A program made the position numbers and the translations under genes. The notes beneath the pieces are model-generated. The model was not told the DNA's origin, ran no database searches, and saw only the letters and a list, made by a program, of their open reading frames with translations. Positions 1-7,175 of a DNA stretch of 12,441 nt are shown one piece after another; positions within the stretch are counted from its first letter, which is position 1, and each line of letters opens with the position of its first letter. Source of the stretch: Acetomicrobium sp. UBA3949 (GTDB lineage: Bacteria > Synergistota > Synergistia > Synergistales > Acetomicrobiaceae); assembly GCA_002385485.1 (NCBI GenBank), contig DGDP01000106.1:1-12441 (forward strand), written 5' to 3'.

Positions 1-75
1 GCATGGTACGACAACGAATGGGGCTATTCCTGTAGGCTGGTCGATTTGGCAAACTATGTTGCAAAATCGCTCTAG
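1..75 (+). CDS. gap: Glyceraldehyde-3-phosphate dehydrogenase, C-terminal end (partial)
   Basis: Only the last 24 codons and a TAG stop (73-75) are present; the gene starts to the left of the window. The tail contains WYDNEWGYS, the signature of the C-terminal helix of phosphorylating GAPDH, followed by a typical helical ending rich in Val, Leu and Ala. GAPDH makes 1,3-bisphosphoglycerate, which is the substrate of the next gene, pgk. The stop lies 18 bases before the pgk start, so gap, pgk and tpiA very likely share one transcript. The promoter is outside the window. Confidence 0.93.
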   Translation, partial: AWYDNEWGYSCRLVDLANYVAKSL

Positions 76-93
76 TCAGGCAGGTGGTTGCGT

Positions 94-1287
94 ATGAAAT
101 TGAGGATCCCAGACCCCAAAGACGTATCAGGTAAAAAAGTTCTAGTCAGGGTCGATTTTAATGTGCCTATGAGGGACGGTGTCGTTACCGACGACACGCG
201 CATTAAAGCACACCTCGATACTTTAACGTTTTTAAGAAATAGCGGAGCCCATCTCGCTTTGGTATCCCACTTAGGTCGCCCTAAAGAGGGACGGGATCCG
301 CAGTTCTCGCTTAAGCCCGTAGCAGAGCATTTAAAGGCATTGACCGGATGGAAGGTTACTTTTATTCCAGATTGTATTGGCGAAGAAGTAACGCGCGCAG
401 TTGCCTCTAAGCAACAAGAAGAAGTGCTCGTCTTGGAAAATGTACGTTTCTATAAGGGGGAGACTAAAAATGACCCCGACTTTGCGAAAGAGCTTGCAAA
501 GCCCTTTGAGGTTTTCGTAATGGATGCCTTTAGCGCTGCCCATAGAGCACATGCTTCTACACGTGGGGTGGTCGATTATCTGACGTCCTTTGCAGGTTTT
601 CTCATAAAAAGAGAAATCGATTCCCTCAGCCTTGTAAGGGACAATCCGGCTCATCCCTATGCACTTATCTTAGGGGGGGCCAAGGTGTCGGATAAAATAG
701 GAGTTATCGAGAACCTCATTTCCAAGGTCGATCACATCATCATAGGTGGAGGCATGGCATATACCTTTTTAAAGGCTAGGGGATACAGAATAGGAAAATC
801 TTTGTGTGAAGAGGAAAAACTGGAATATGCTAAGGAAATGCTTGAGCTTTCCCGTTCCAGGGGTGTTGAGATTCATCTTCCCGTTGATTCCGTCGTAGCG
901 CCAGACGTAAAAGCCGATGTGCCGACATCTGTCGTAGATCTTGAGACGCCAATACCGGAGGACATGATGGCCCTTGATATTGGACCAAAGTCCATTGATA
1001 ATTTTGGCAAGATAATAGGTAAAGCAAAAACAGTTTTTTGGAACGGTCCTATGGGAGTATTTGAACTAGAGCCCTTCAGAGCAGGTACCGAAAAGGTGGC
1101 ATTTGCTGTAGCGCAAGTCACTAAAAATGGCGGACACACAGTTGTCGGTGGGGGAGACACCGCTGCGGCCGTGAATATGCTCGGATTTTCCGATCAAATG
1201 TCTCACGTTTCCACGGGAGGCGGAGCCAGCCTTGAGTTTATGGAGGGTAAGATGCTTCCCGGTATCGAGCCCCTGTTGGGTGAATAA
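94..1287 (+). CDS. pgk: Phosphoglycerate kinase
   Basis: This cytoplasmic enzyme transfers phosphate between 1,3-bisphosphoglycerate and ADP, giving 3-phosphoglycerate and ATP. The 397-residue length is normal for a monomeric bacterial PGK. Visible motifs are RVDFNVP near residues 19-25 and HLGRPK (substrate-binding N domain), DAFSAAHRAHAS, LGGAKVSDKIGVI, WNGPMGVFE and GGGDTAAA (nucleotide-binding C domain), and STGGGASLEF near the end. The family usually reads DAFGTAHRAHAS, so the two small substitutions (S and A) are mild oddities. I chose ATG at 94 because AGGTGG (82-87) stands 6 bases before it. A TTG two codons earlier (88) directly abuts that ribosome binding site and cannot use it. It is the middle gene of gap-pgk-tpiA. 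Confidence 0.97.
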   Translation: MKLRIPDPKDVSGKKVLVRVDFNVPMRDGVVTDDTRIKAHLDTLTFLRNSGAHLALVSHLGRPKEGRDPQFSLKPVAEHLKALTGWKVTFIPDCIGEEVTRAVASKQQEEVLVLENVRFYKGETKNDPDFAKELAKPFEVFVMDAFSAAHRAHASTRGVVDYLTSFAGFLIKREIDSLSLVRDNPAHPYALILGGAKVSDKIGVIENLISKVDHIIIGGGMAYTFLKARGYRIGKSLCEEEKLEYAKEMLELSRSRGVEIHLPVDSVVAPDVKADVPTSVVDLETPIPEDMMALDIGPKSIDNFGKIIGKAKTVFWNGPMGVFELEPFRAGTEKVAFAVAQVTKNGGHTVVGGGDTAAAVNMLGFSDQMSHVSTGGGASLEFMEGKMLPGIEPLLGE

Positions 1288-1311
1288 AATTAGAAGATTA
1301 GGGAAGATCAC

Positions 1312-1342
1312 GCAAGCGGAGCGCCAAAAGTGCTCCGCTTGC
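1312..1342 (+). terminator. Strong intercistronic hairpin between pgk and tpiA
   Basis: There are 11-bp perfect GC-rich arms (1312-1322 and 1332-1342) around a 9-base loop. The stem is followed only by CTTTAGTT, not a real T-run, so full termination is doubtful. It ends 8 bases before the tpiA ribosome binding site. Partial attenuation, an mRNA processing or stability element, or a roadblock that lowers tpiA relative to pgk are all possible. Confidence 0.6.
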
Positions 1343-1364
1343 CTTTAGTTAAGGAGGATCAACC

Positions 1365-2174
1365 ATGAGAAGAGTTCCTTTTCTTGCAGGCAATTGGAAG
1401 ATGCACAAAGGACCCAAGGAGACGAAGGAATTTATCGTCGAGCTTTTTGCAGCTATAGCAAAAGATACGTCTCTTAAAGGGTTTTTAAAAGAAAACAAAG
1501 TAGAACTCGGTATATTCCCGCCCTTCGTCAGTTTAGAGACCGCTGGTAGAGAAATTGCTTCGGCGGATATCTACCTTTCCTTGGGTGCTCAAAACATGCA
1601 TTGGGAGGATAGCGGAGCCTTTACAGGCGAAATAGCCGGGGAAATGTTAATGGAAGTAGGGTGTAAATATGTGATCCTTGGACATAGTGAAAGGCGTCAC
1701 ATATTTGGTGAATCGGACGAGACGATCGGGAAGAAGATGAACAAAGCTTTAGAGATAGGACTAAAGCCCGTGCTGTGCGTTGGAGAGACGCTCGAGGAAA
1801 GGGATGAGGGAATTACCGAATCCGTAGTTAAAAGACAGCTGGAGGAGGCTTTGAGAGGCCTCAGAGAGCACGAAAATATCAAAGACAATATAGTTATAGC
1901 CTATGAGCCTGTTTGGGCCATTGGGACGGGCCGTAAGGCCAGCGATGAGGATGCTCAAAGCGTATGTGCATATATAAGAAAATTTATCGAAGATAGGTTT
2001 GGTTCCACAGCTGCCGAGGGCATTCGAATCCTATATGGCGGAAGCGTAAAACCCGATAATGCAAAGGGTTTGATGGAACAGAAAGATATTGATGGTGCTT
2101 TGATTGGCGGCGCGTCATTAGACGTTGGAAGCTTTTTGGGAATTTCAAGAAACACGATCGAAGCTCTACAGTAA
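1365..2174 (+). CDS. tpiA: Triose-phosphate isomerase
   Basis: This enzyme interconverts dihydroxyacetone phosphate and glyceraldehyde 3-phosphate in the cytoplasm. It is a single TIM-barrel. Catalytic residues are visible: Asn10 and Lys12 in GNWKMH, His107 in ILGHSERR, and Glu181 in AYEPVWAIGTG. The mobile loop follows at about 187-195, and the phosphate-binding ILYGGSVKPDNA and GALIGGASL segments come near the end. At 269 residues it is slightly longer than the usual 250 or so, with additions in the surface segment around residues 33-45 and at the C-terminus. A clear AAGGAGG (1351-1357) lies 7 bases before the ATG. It is separate from pgk, unlike the PGK-TIM fusion known in Thermotoga. It is the last gene of the operon and converges on rsfS. 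Confidence 0.97.
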   Translation: MRRVPFLAGNWKMHKGPKETKEFIVELFAAIAKDTSLKGFLKENKVELGIFPPFVSLETAGREIASADIYLSLGAQNMHWEDSGAFTGEIAGEMLMEVGCKYVILGHSERRHIFGESDETIGKKMNKALEIGLKPVLCVGETLEERDEGITESVVKRQLEEALRGLREHENIKDNIVIAYEPVWAIGTGRKASDEDAQSVCAYIRKFIEDRFGSTAAEGIRILYGGSVKPDNAKGLMEQKDIDGALIGGASLDVGSFLGISRNTIEALQ

Positions 2175-2282
2175 ACATGATATGAGCGGTGATTATGATA
2201 GAGCAGATTTAGTTTTGATTTATAACCCTTGATAAAAGCTTTGAATTTCGATCCAATGTAACATAAGATACATTATAGGACA
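2175..2282. other. Gap downstream of tpiA with no gene
   Basis: This is an AT-rich stretch between the convergent tpiA and rsfS genes. I see no coding potential and no hairpin that would serve as a dedicated + strand terminator. The only one nearby is the stem at 2295-2338, which has a T-run on the - strand side only. Confidence 0.5.
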
Positions 2283-2286
2283 CTAT

Positions 2287-2338
2287 AAAAAATACATAAG
2301 ACCAGGTCCTCTTTATCTTATCTGGTCCTGGTCTTATG
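2287..2338 (-). terminator. Intrinsic terminator of the rplU-rsfS cluster
   Basis: Read on the - strand, a 12-bp perfect stem (arms 2327-2338 and 2295-2306) with a 20-base loop is followed by TA and then six T residues (2292-2287). That is the layout of a Rho-independent terminator for transcripts coming from rsfS. On the + strand the same stem has no T-run after it, so it would stop tpiA transcripts less efficiently. Confidence 0.85.
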
Positions 2339-2347
2339 TTATGTATT

Positions 2348-2373
2348 GCTTGTCTATAGCTTGTCTATAGACA
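2348..2373. repeat. 11-bp tandem duplication ending in a 12-bp palindrome
   Basis: GCTTGTCTATA occurs twice head to tail (2348-2358, 2359-2369). The second copy runs into GACA, so 2362-2373 reads as the perfect palindrome TGTCTATAGACA. It lies between the rsfS stop and its terminator. It may be a protein-binding site or a recent slippage duplication. No function can be assigned. Confidence 0.55.
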
Positions 2374-2406
2374 GAAGTTAATGCTATTATTGCTATATAT
2401 TGCTTC

Positions 2407-2805
2407 CTATGCGTTTGCGTTAAGTACCGCTACAGGTTCTCCGTCTTCGTCGTAATGTAGTATAGGTACATCTCCCCAGATGCGCTCCAAGTCGTAAAAT
2501 TTTCGTCCTTCCTGACTGAAGATGTGAATGATTACGTCGCCGCAATCTATCAAACGCCACAAGTTACTGTCTCTGCCTTCGAGTACATAAGTAATTTGGC
2601 GTTCATCCAGCGCATCCGTTATGACGTCTAAAAGGGCTTTCATATGGCTCTCTGAATTGCTGTTTGAGATGAAAAAGATATCGGCGAACCCGGAAACCTC
2701 GCTGATATCTATAGAAATAATATCTTGGGCTTTCTTGGAGGCTAAAACCTTTACAATCCATCCGTATTTTTCCATTACACCTTCGCTCGCCTTGCTGATG
2801 TCCAA
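2407..2805 (-). CDS. rsfS: Ribosomal silencing factor RsfS (Iojap/DUF143 family)
   Basis: RsfS binds ribosomal protein L14 on the 50S subunit and blocks joining with 30S, lowering translation when nutrients are short. The 132-residue protein matches the family: an N-terminal helical part, then the alpha/beta core with SGFADIFFISNSNSESHM (about 38-55), EGRDSNLWRLIDCGDVIIH (about 76-94) and RKFYDLERIWGD (101-112). The start is TTG at 2805, backed by AAGGAGG (2811-2817) with a 5-base spacer. The next ATG, ten codons in, has no comparable site. It is the last gene of the cluster, downstream of the LCP gene with a 76-base gap. The rsfS-nadD neighbourhood is common in bacteria. Confidence 0.95.
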   Translation of the reverse strand: MDISKASEGVMEKYGWIVKVLASKKAQDIISIDISEVSGFADIFFISNSNSESHMKALLDVITDALDERQITYVLEGRDSNLWRLIDCGDVIIHIFSQEGRKFYDLERIWGDVPILHYDEDGEPVAVLNANA

Positions 2806-2842
2806 TCACCCCTCCTTAAATTTGTCTCCATCTTTGATTTTC

Positions 2843-2848
2843 ATTATA
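2843..2848 (-). promoter_or_regulatory. Possible internal -10 element before rsfS
   Basis: A perfect TATAAT on the - strand lies 37 bases upstream of the rsfS TTG. At 17-base spacing the -35 (TAGTAA, 2866-2871) matches the consensus at only three positions. It may give rsfS some independent expression within the cluster, which would make sense for a starvation factor, but this is unproven. Confidence 0.3.
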
Positions 2849-2881
2849 CCTCATCTTTATCCCGCTTACTACACATAGCCT

Positions 2882-4156
2882 TTACCTCAAACCGCTCTCA
2901 AGCCTTGCGAGAATGGATTTATAATCGTGTCCTATAATGATTGTAAGGTTGGTTGTGCTATCGCTTGGCTTTACCAGAGCGTCGGAAATGCCCAGCAACT
3001 GACCGAGCATCTTCGATTCATTCTCGAGATTTCTAGGATACAATATAGATGTATAGTGGTAGTCGAAGTGTCGGGCATTGCTTTTATACGCTATATCGAT
3101 ACCATACCGTTGTAATACGTCAGCGAATTTATTTGCCAGCCCTGCGCTCCCATCACCATTTAATACAGCTACTCTACATGTGATATTTCGAGCTATCATA
3201 CTTCTGTCGATTTGCTCTTTACCCTTGTCTATTAATCTCTCGGGTGATGTGGCCGTATCTTTCATCGCATTGCCCTCTTCTTGCTCCTCTCCGCTTATTG
3301 GAGCCGAAAGCATTGCTAAAGCCCTGTTTATATCGCCCAGCCAGTAGCTGACGCCCGAAAGAACAGCGGGCTTGCCTGGCAGTGTGAAAAATCTTATATT
3401 TTGCGGTGGCATGTCTCTGAAGTACATTGCCAGTTTAAGTGCCTCTTCAACCGGCAAATCACTCTGAAGGGCCTGTAAAATTTCTTTCAACAACGTTGGC
3501 ATTTTCGTGCTAACGGCTTGATCGGCGATTTTTTGAAGCAGTGCCTTCATGAATTGTTGTTGTCTTTTAATCCTTCCTATATCACCTAATGCGTCATGTC
3601 TAAATCTAACGAACTTTAATGCAGTTTCTCCATTCATGTGTTGTAAACCCTGGGGAATATCTATGTAGAGGTCACCTGCTTTATCGACATATTTAAGCCT
3701 CTTTTCGACGTATATATCGACTCCTCCCAGCAGGTCTACTATCTTCGGAAAGGAGCTGTAGTCCAATTCGATATAATAATGGATTGGCATTCCGAGGTAG
3801 TTTATGAGCGTTCTGTTCAGCAGTTCTATCCCCCCATAAGGATAGGCATGATTGATCTTATCCCAACCGCGACCAGGAATTTGGACCCTGGTGTCTCTGG
3901 GGATGGATAAAACTTGAATTGTCTTATTATCAAGATCTAGCGTAGTGAAGAGGATAGTATCAGCACGATGGGAATCTTCGGTGTTGTCTTTGCCTACTAT
4001 GCAAATATTTATCTTCCCCGTTTTTTCGTCGTGTTGAAGGCTCTCTTTTATCGACTCTACTTTAGGCGCAAAGTAGCCGTCCAGGCGAACGTAAGCTCCT
4101 CCTAGGGTTGCGACGACCATAGCAATTATCAAAAACGCGAGCTTTAATTTCGTCAA
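2882..4156 (-). CDS. LytR-CpsA-Psr (LCP) family protein with LytR_C domain
   Basis: LCP proteins are membrane-anchored enzymes that transfer polyprenyl-pyrophosphate-linked glycopolymers to the cell wall. The protein has a short cytoplasmic start and one membrane helix (about residues 5-24). An extracytoplasmic LCP domain covers about 48-215. Its pyrophosphate-contact motifs are visible: HRADTILFTTLD (Arg64, Asp66), SIPRDTRVQIPG (Arg87, Asp88), KINHAYPYGG and FVRFRHDALGDIGRIKRQQQ (Arg184, Arg186, Arg195). A low-complexity linker (about 287-320) leads to a LytR_C domain (about 327-410, starting VAVLNGDGSAGLANKFA). The start is TTG with GAAGGTGA 7 bases ahead, a site that overlaps the nadD stop, so the two genes are tightly coupled. 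In a diderm host the acceptor polymer is unclear. Confidence 0.9.
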   Translation of the reverse strand: MTKLKLAFLIIAMVVATLGGAYVRLDGYFAPKVESIKESLQHDEKTGKINICIVGKDNTEDSHRADTILFTTLDLDNKTIQVLSIPRDTRVQIPGRGWDKINHAYPYGGIELLNRTLINYLGMPIHYYIELDYSSFPKIVDLLGGVDIYVEKRLKYVDKAGDLYIDIPQGLQHMNGETALKFVRFRHDALGDIGRIKRQQQFMKALLQKIADQAVSTKMPTLLKEILQALQSDLPVEEALKLAMYFRDMPPQNIRFFTLPGKPAVLSGVSYWLGDINRALAMLSAPISGEEQEEGNAMKDTATSPERLIDKGKEQIDRSMIARNITCRVAVLNGDGSAGLANKFADVLQRYGIDIAYKSNARHFDYHYTSILYPRNLENESKMLGQLLGISDALVKPSDSTTNLTIIIGHDYKSILARLESGLR

Positions 4157-4162
4157 ACGAGT

Positions 4163-4777
4163 TCACCTTCCCTCTAATGAATAAAGGTTTCTCTTATATA
4201 TAAAATGCTCCACGGTCCAGGGCAAAAAATATCTTATGCTTTGCCCTGCCGCGACACGTCTTCTTATTTCTGTGCTCGATATGGCAAGCAGCGGTATTTC
4301 CAGTGGTATCACTGCCCGCTTTATCTCCGCGGGCAAAGACTCCAATTGCGAGACGTTGTAACCCGGCCTTGAAGCTGCAACTATATGGGCAATACGAGCG
4401 ATCTCGAAAGGTTCCTTCCATAAAGGCATTTGCAATACAGCATCGATGCCTGTTATGAAAAAAAATTCTACCTCCCTCGGCAAATACCAATGTCTCATTT
4501 CCCTTAACGTGTCAATGGTATGCGATGGTCCTCCGCGTTCGATCTCAATTTTGGATATTTTAAAATGGGGATTATCGACTATGGCCATACAGGTCATGAC
4601 ATAGCGATCTTCTGCAGACGTTATCATTTTATTGTTTTTATGGGGAGGGTTGCCCGTCGGTACAAATATCACCTCTGACAGATTGAGCGATATATAGGCC
4701 TCTTCTGCGATAACCAAATGTCCGAAATGAATGGGATCAAAGGTTCCTCCCATGATGCCAACTTTAAGTCTGCTCAT
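4163..4777 (-). CDS. nadD: Nicotinate-nucleotide adenylyltransferase
   Basis: NadD joins nicotinate mononucleotide and ATP to make deamido-NAD in the cytoplasm. From the ATG at 4777 the product is 204 residues. Near its start is GIMGGTFDPIHFGH, the nucleotidyltransferase signature with the HxGH pair (His17, His20). The phosphate-binding ISSTEIRRR lies at about 167-174, and FVPTGNPPHK at about 38-47 is also typical. I prefer this start because the family begins only a few residues before GIMGG; its ribosome site (AGAGG, 4790-4794) is distant at 12 bases. An in-frame ATG at 4807 follows a GGGGAG at only 2 bases and would add ten residues. The gene sits between obgE and the LCP gene. Confidence 0.95.
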   Translation of the reverse strand: MSRLKVGIMGGTFDPIHFGHLVIAEEAYISLNLSEVIFVPTGNPPHKNNKMITSAEDRYVMTCMAIVDNPHFKISKIEIERGGPSHTIDTLREMRHWYLPREVEFFFITGIDAVLQMPLWKEPFEIARIAHIVAASRPGYNVSQLESLPAEIKRAVIPLEIPLLAISSTEIRRRVAAGQSIRYFLPWTVEHFIYKRNLYSLEGR

Positions 4778-4837
4778 AAAATTGGATCGCCTCTGAGGCA
4801 ATACCATATCTCCCCTTTCTTCCCCTTGCTTAGTCGA

Positions 4838-6127
4838 TCATTTGACTTCGGGTTCATATTCGAACTCCAAATCTCCTATGCAAACGGTATCTCCTTCTTT
4901 TGCTCCCATTTGGTCCAATAAATCTTCTACTCCTAATCTGGCAATGATCTTACCGAAACGCAAAATGGCCTCTTCTTGCCCAAAGTCATATCTTTTTACT
5001 AGTTCCTCAAGATATGGACTGACAACTCTATATTTTCCTTCCTCGAGGATTTCTATTCGCATGTCCGAATCGCGGTGAAATTGTGACATGGTGGCATGTC
5101 TTAGGGGATAAAGCCTCCTGTTGTCGGGGGTCAACTTCGAGAGTTTCTGCACTAACAGTTCTGCCAGTTCTTTTATTCCTCTTCCCGTTACAGTGCTTGT
5201 AAAGCAAATCTCTTGCTTTGACTTTTCTGCCCATTTTGCGACCTGATCCCAAAAAGAATCGTCATCAATCAGGTCCGTTTTATTGGCCACCAGCAAAGAA
5301 GGTTTTTCGAGTATTTGATCGTTATATTTTGAAATCTCCTCGCGAAGAATTATCCATTGCTCTTCTATGTTGTTGATTGAATGAGATGATACATCCAAAA
5401 CATGCAATATAAAGCGACTTCGCTCTATATGCCTCAAGAACGCGAGACCTAATCCCTTGTTTTCCGATGCGCCCTCTATCAACCCCGGAATATCCGCTAA
5501 TGTTATGCGGAAATCACCATCCTGTATAACGCCAAGGTTGGGATTTATGGTTGTAAAGGGGTAATCGGCAATTTTAGGCTTCGCGTTTGATAAACTAGCC
5601 AACAAACTGGATTTTCCCACATTTGGAAGCCCTATTATCGCCACGTCGGCAAGTATTTTTAGTTCCAATATAAGATGTTTTGTTTGACCTTCCTCACCTT
5701 TTTCGGAAAAGCGGGGAGCTTGGTTGACAGACGTCGCAAAAGCGGCATTTCCTCTTCCCCCCCTTCCCCCAAGGGCAACTAACAAGCTGTCGCCAGGATC
5801 TACCAAATCACCCAAGGGTTCGCCGCTTTCTGCGTCCCAAACGATCGTCCCACATGGAACTTCTATTATTAGATCCTCTCCATCCTTGCCGGACTTATTT
5901 CTTTTTCTTCCATCTTGGCCTGATTGAGCTTTAAACTGGGTTTTGTAGGTAAAATCTTCGAGGGTTTGAATTTTGTCAGAGGCTTTTATGTAAACGTTTC
6001 CCCCTCTTCCTCCGTTTCCGCCATCGGGGCCACCTTTAGGGACATATTTTTCCCTCCTGAAACTCATGCATCCCTTGCCGCCATGGCCGGCATGAACAAT
6101 AATTTCCGCTCTATCGATAAACTTCAA
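4838..6127 (-). CDS. obgE: GTPase ObgE/CgtA
   Basis: Obg is an essential GTPase that binds the 50S subunit and links ribosome assembly to growth and stress. All three domains are present in 429 residues. The glycine-rich Obg fold (about 1-157) contains GGPDGGNGGRGG and GGRGGRGN. The G domain (about 160-335) has G1 GLPNVGKS (166-173), G2 FTT (191-193), G3 DIPG (212-215) and G4 NKTD (282-285). A C-terminal OCT domain follows (about 350-427). Many Obg proteins lack OCT, so this is the longer type known from Bacillus. The start is TTG at 6127 with GGGTGA and a 6-base spacer; the preceding ATG codon is followed at once by a stop. It lies downstream of rpmA, the usual order. Confidence 0.97.
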   Translation of the reverse strand: MKFIDRAEIIVHAGHGGKGCMSFRREKYVPKGGPDGGNGGRGGNVYIKASDKIQTLEDFTYKTQFKAQSGQDGRKRNKSGKDGEDLIIEVPCGTIVWDAESGEPLGDLVDPGDSLLVALGGRGGRGNAAFATSVNQAPRFSEKGEEGQTKHLILELKILADVAIIGLPNVGKSSLLASLSNAKPKIADYPFTTINPNLGVIQDGDFRITLADIPGLIEGASENKGLGLAFLRHIERSRFILHVLDVSSHSINNIEEQWIILREEISKYNDQILEKPSLLVANKTDLIDDDSFWDQVAKWAEKSKQEICFTSTVTGRGIKELAELLVQKLSKLTPDNRRLYPLRHATMSQFHRDSDMRIEILEEGKYRVVSPYLEELVKRYDFGQEEAILRFGKIIARLGVEDLLDQMGAKEGDTVCIGDLEFEYEPEVK

Positions 6128-6148
6128 TTTACATCACCCGTAGTAATA

Positions 6149-6181
6149 GAATAGGGACCTGACATGGCAAGGCCCCTATTC
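6149..6181 (-). other. Hairpin between rpmA and obgE
   Basis: Eight-bp perfect arms (6149-6156 and 6174-6181) continue, after one mismatch, into three more pairs. On the - strand the stem is followed by TATTACTACGGG, with no T-run. It is therefore more likely an attenuating or processing hairpin separating ribosomal-protein mRNA from obgE than a full terminator. Confidence 0.5.
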
Positions 6182-6206
6182 GCGTATTTGCCAAACCTAT
6201 TTTATC

Positions 6207-6488
6207 CTATTCTTCAACGGGAATTACACTCACGTATTTCCTGTTTCTTTTGTTTTCGAACTTGACTACTCCCTTTTTTAGAGCATAAATCGTGTAATCC
6301 TTACCGAGTCCTACGTTTAGTCCGGGATGAACTTTAGTACCGCGCTGACGGATGATGATGTTACCGGCGTCAACGACTTGCCCGTCGTACCTTTTAACTC
6401 CTAACCTCTTGCTAATACTGTCTCTGCCGTTTTGACTGCTTCCCTGACCTTTTTTGTGCGCAAATAACTGTATATCGAATCGGATCAA
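6207..6488 (-). CDS. rpmA: Ribosomal protein bL27 with cleavable N-terminal extension
   Basis: L27 is a 50S protein whose N-terminal tail reaches the peptidyl-transferase centre. The 93-residue product begins MIRFDIQLFAHKKGQGSSQN. In E. coli L27 starts directly at the equivalent of AHKKG. Here it is preceded by nine residues ending QLF, the extension that Prp removes after Phe in Staphylococcus aureus (QFF-A there). The rest (GRDSISKRLGVKRYDGQ, IIIRQRGTKVHPG) is standard. The start is TTG, with GGAGGTGA upstream, and it overlaps the prp stop as TTGA (6485-6488). Protease and substrate are therefore translationally coupled. Confidence 0.97.
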   Translation of the reverse strand: MIRFDIQLFAHKKGQGSSQNGRDSISKRLGVKRYDGQVVDAGNIIIRQRGTKVHPGLNVGLGKDYTIYALKKGVVKFENKRNRKYVSVIPVEE

Positions 6489-6820
6489 TTTACACTCACC
6501 TCCACAATCTGCACATACCCGGGATAAGAATCAGCAATGGACCTTAAGCTGCACAGCACCGTTTCTATTACCGCCTTCGCACTTGCATCCCCAAGGGTTC
6601 CTTCGCTCCAAGACAGGAAAAACAAAGGTACGTTATCTCGGATATCAAAAATGACGTCTTTTGCATCGACGACCTCTTTTAGCCCTAAAAGAAGGGCATG
6701 CATCAAGGTTGACACTGCTGCGCAAACGACATCTTCTCCTTTTTGGGCATATCCGCTGTGCCCTCTGGCTTTAACCGATAATGGCCCTTTTTCCCCTATC
6801 CCTATACTAATTTTAACCAT
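6485..6820 (-). CDS. prp: Ribosomal-processing cysteine protease Prp (YsxB/DUF464)
   Basis: Prp cleaves the N-terminal extension from L27, a step essential for ribosome function in S. aureus. The 111-residue protein shows the catalytic pair with the usual spacing: His21 in ARGHSGYA and Cys33 in GEDVVCAAVS. This is followed by the long helix LMHALLLGL and a beta-rich C-terminus. The ATG at 6820 has only a weak ribosome site (TGGTAAG), which may keep the protease scarce relative to L21 and L27. It lies between rplU (40-base gap) and rpmA (4-base overlap), the standard rplU-prp-rpmA order in bacteria with extended L27. Confidence 0.95.
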   Translation of the reverse strand: MVKISIGIGEKGPLSVKARGHSGYAQKGEDVVCAAVSTLMHALLLGLKEVVDAKDVIFDIRDNVPLFFLSWSEGTLGDASAKAVIETVLCSLRSIADSYPGYVQIVEVSVN

Positions 6821-6860
6821 TCTTACCAGAATCCGAAATACTGCATTATATTTAGATAAG

Positions 6861-7175
6861 TTAATACTTCACGGACAAGATCTCGATTTCCGAGTAGGGC
6901 TGACGGTGGCCTTTGAACCTTTGATAATTAGTTTTGTTTTTGAACTTGAATACGATGACTTTTTTGTCTTTGCCGTTATTCCTAATGGTTGCTTCCACGC
7001 TGGCACCGGGAATAGTCGGATTTCCCACCTTTACTTCCTGATCGTCGCATATCATTAGAACGCGATCAAGCTCCACGGTATCTCCCGGTTGTCCCTCTAG
7101 TTTCTCGACTTTCAACACATCTCCAGGCGATACACGATACTGCTTCCCACCAGTTTCTACAATAGCATAAGTCAA
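6861..7175 (-). CDS. rplU: Ribosomal protein bL21
   Basis: L21 is a 50S subunit protein that binds 23S rRNA and contacts L20. The product shows AIVETGGKQYRVSPGD at the start, the central IPGASVEATI, and the C-terminal basic segment NYQRFKGHRQPYSEIEI, all standard. I prefer TTG at 7175 (104 residues, beginning MTYAIVETGGKQY). AGGAGG (7184-7189) is 8 bases before it but only 2 bases before the ATG at 7181, and most L21 proteins start right at YAIVETGGKQY. The ATG would add only Met-Ser. It is the first gene of the rplU-rsfS cluster and is preceded by a promoter and structured leader. Confidence 0.96.
   Translation of the reverse strand: MTYAIVETGGKQYRVSPGDVLKVEKLEGQPGDTVELDRVLMICDDQEVKVGNPTIPGASVEATIRNNGKDKKVIVFKFKNKTNYQRFKGHRQPYSEIEILSVKY

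Noticed and set aside
88..93. TTG at 88 as the pgk start
   Set aside because: It directly abuts AGGTGG, leaving no spacer; the ATG at 94 has a 6-base spacer and fits the family.
4778..4807. Ten-residue longer NadD from ATG at 4807
   Set aside because: The GGGGAG there is only 2 bases away and the extra residues lie outside the conserved family start. It is not fully excluded.
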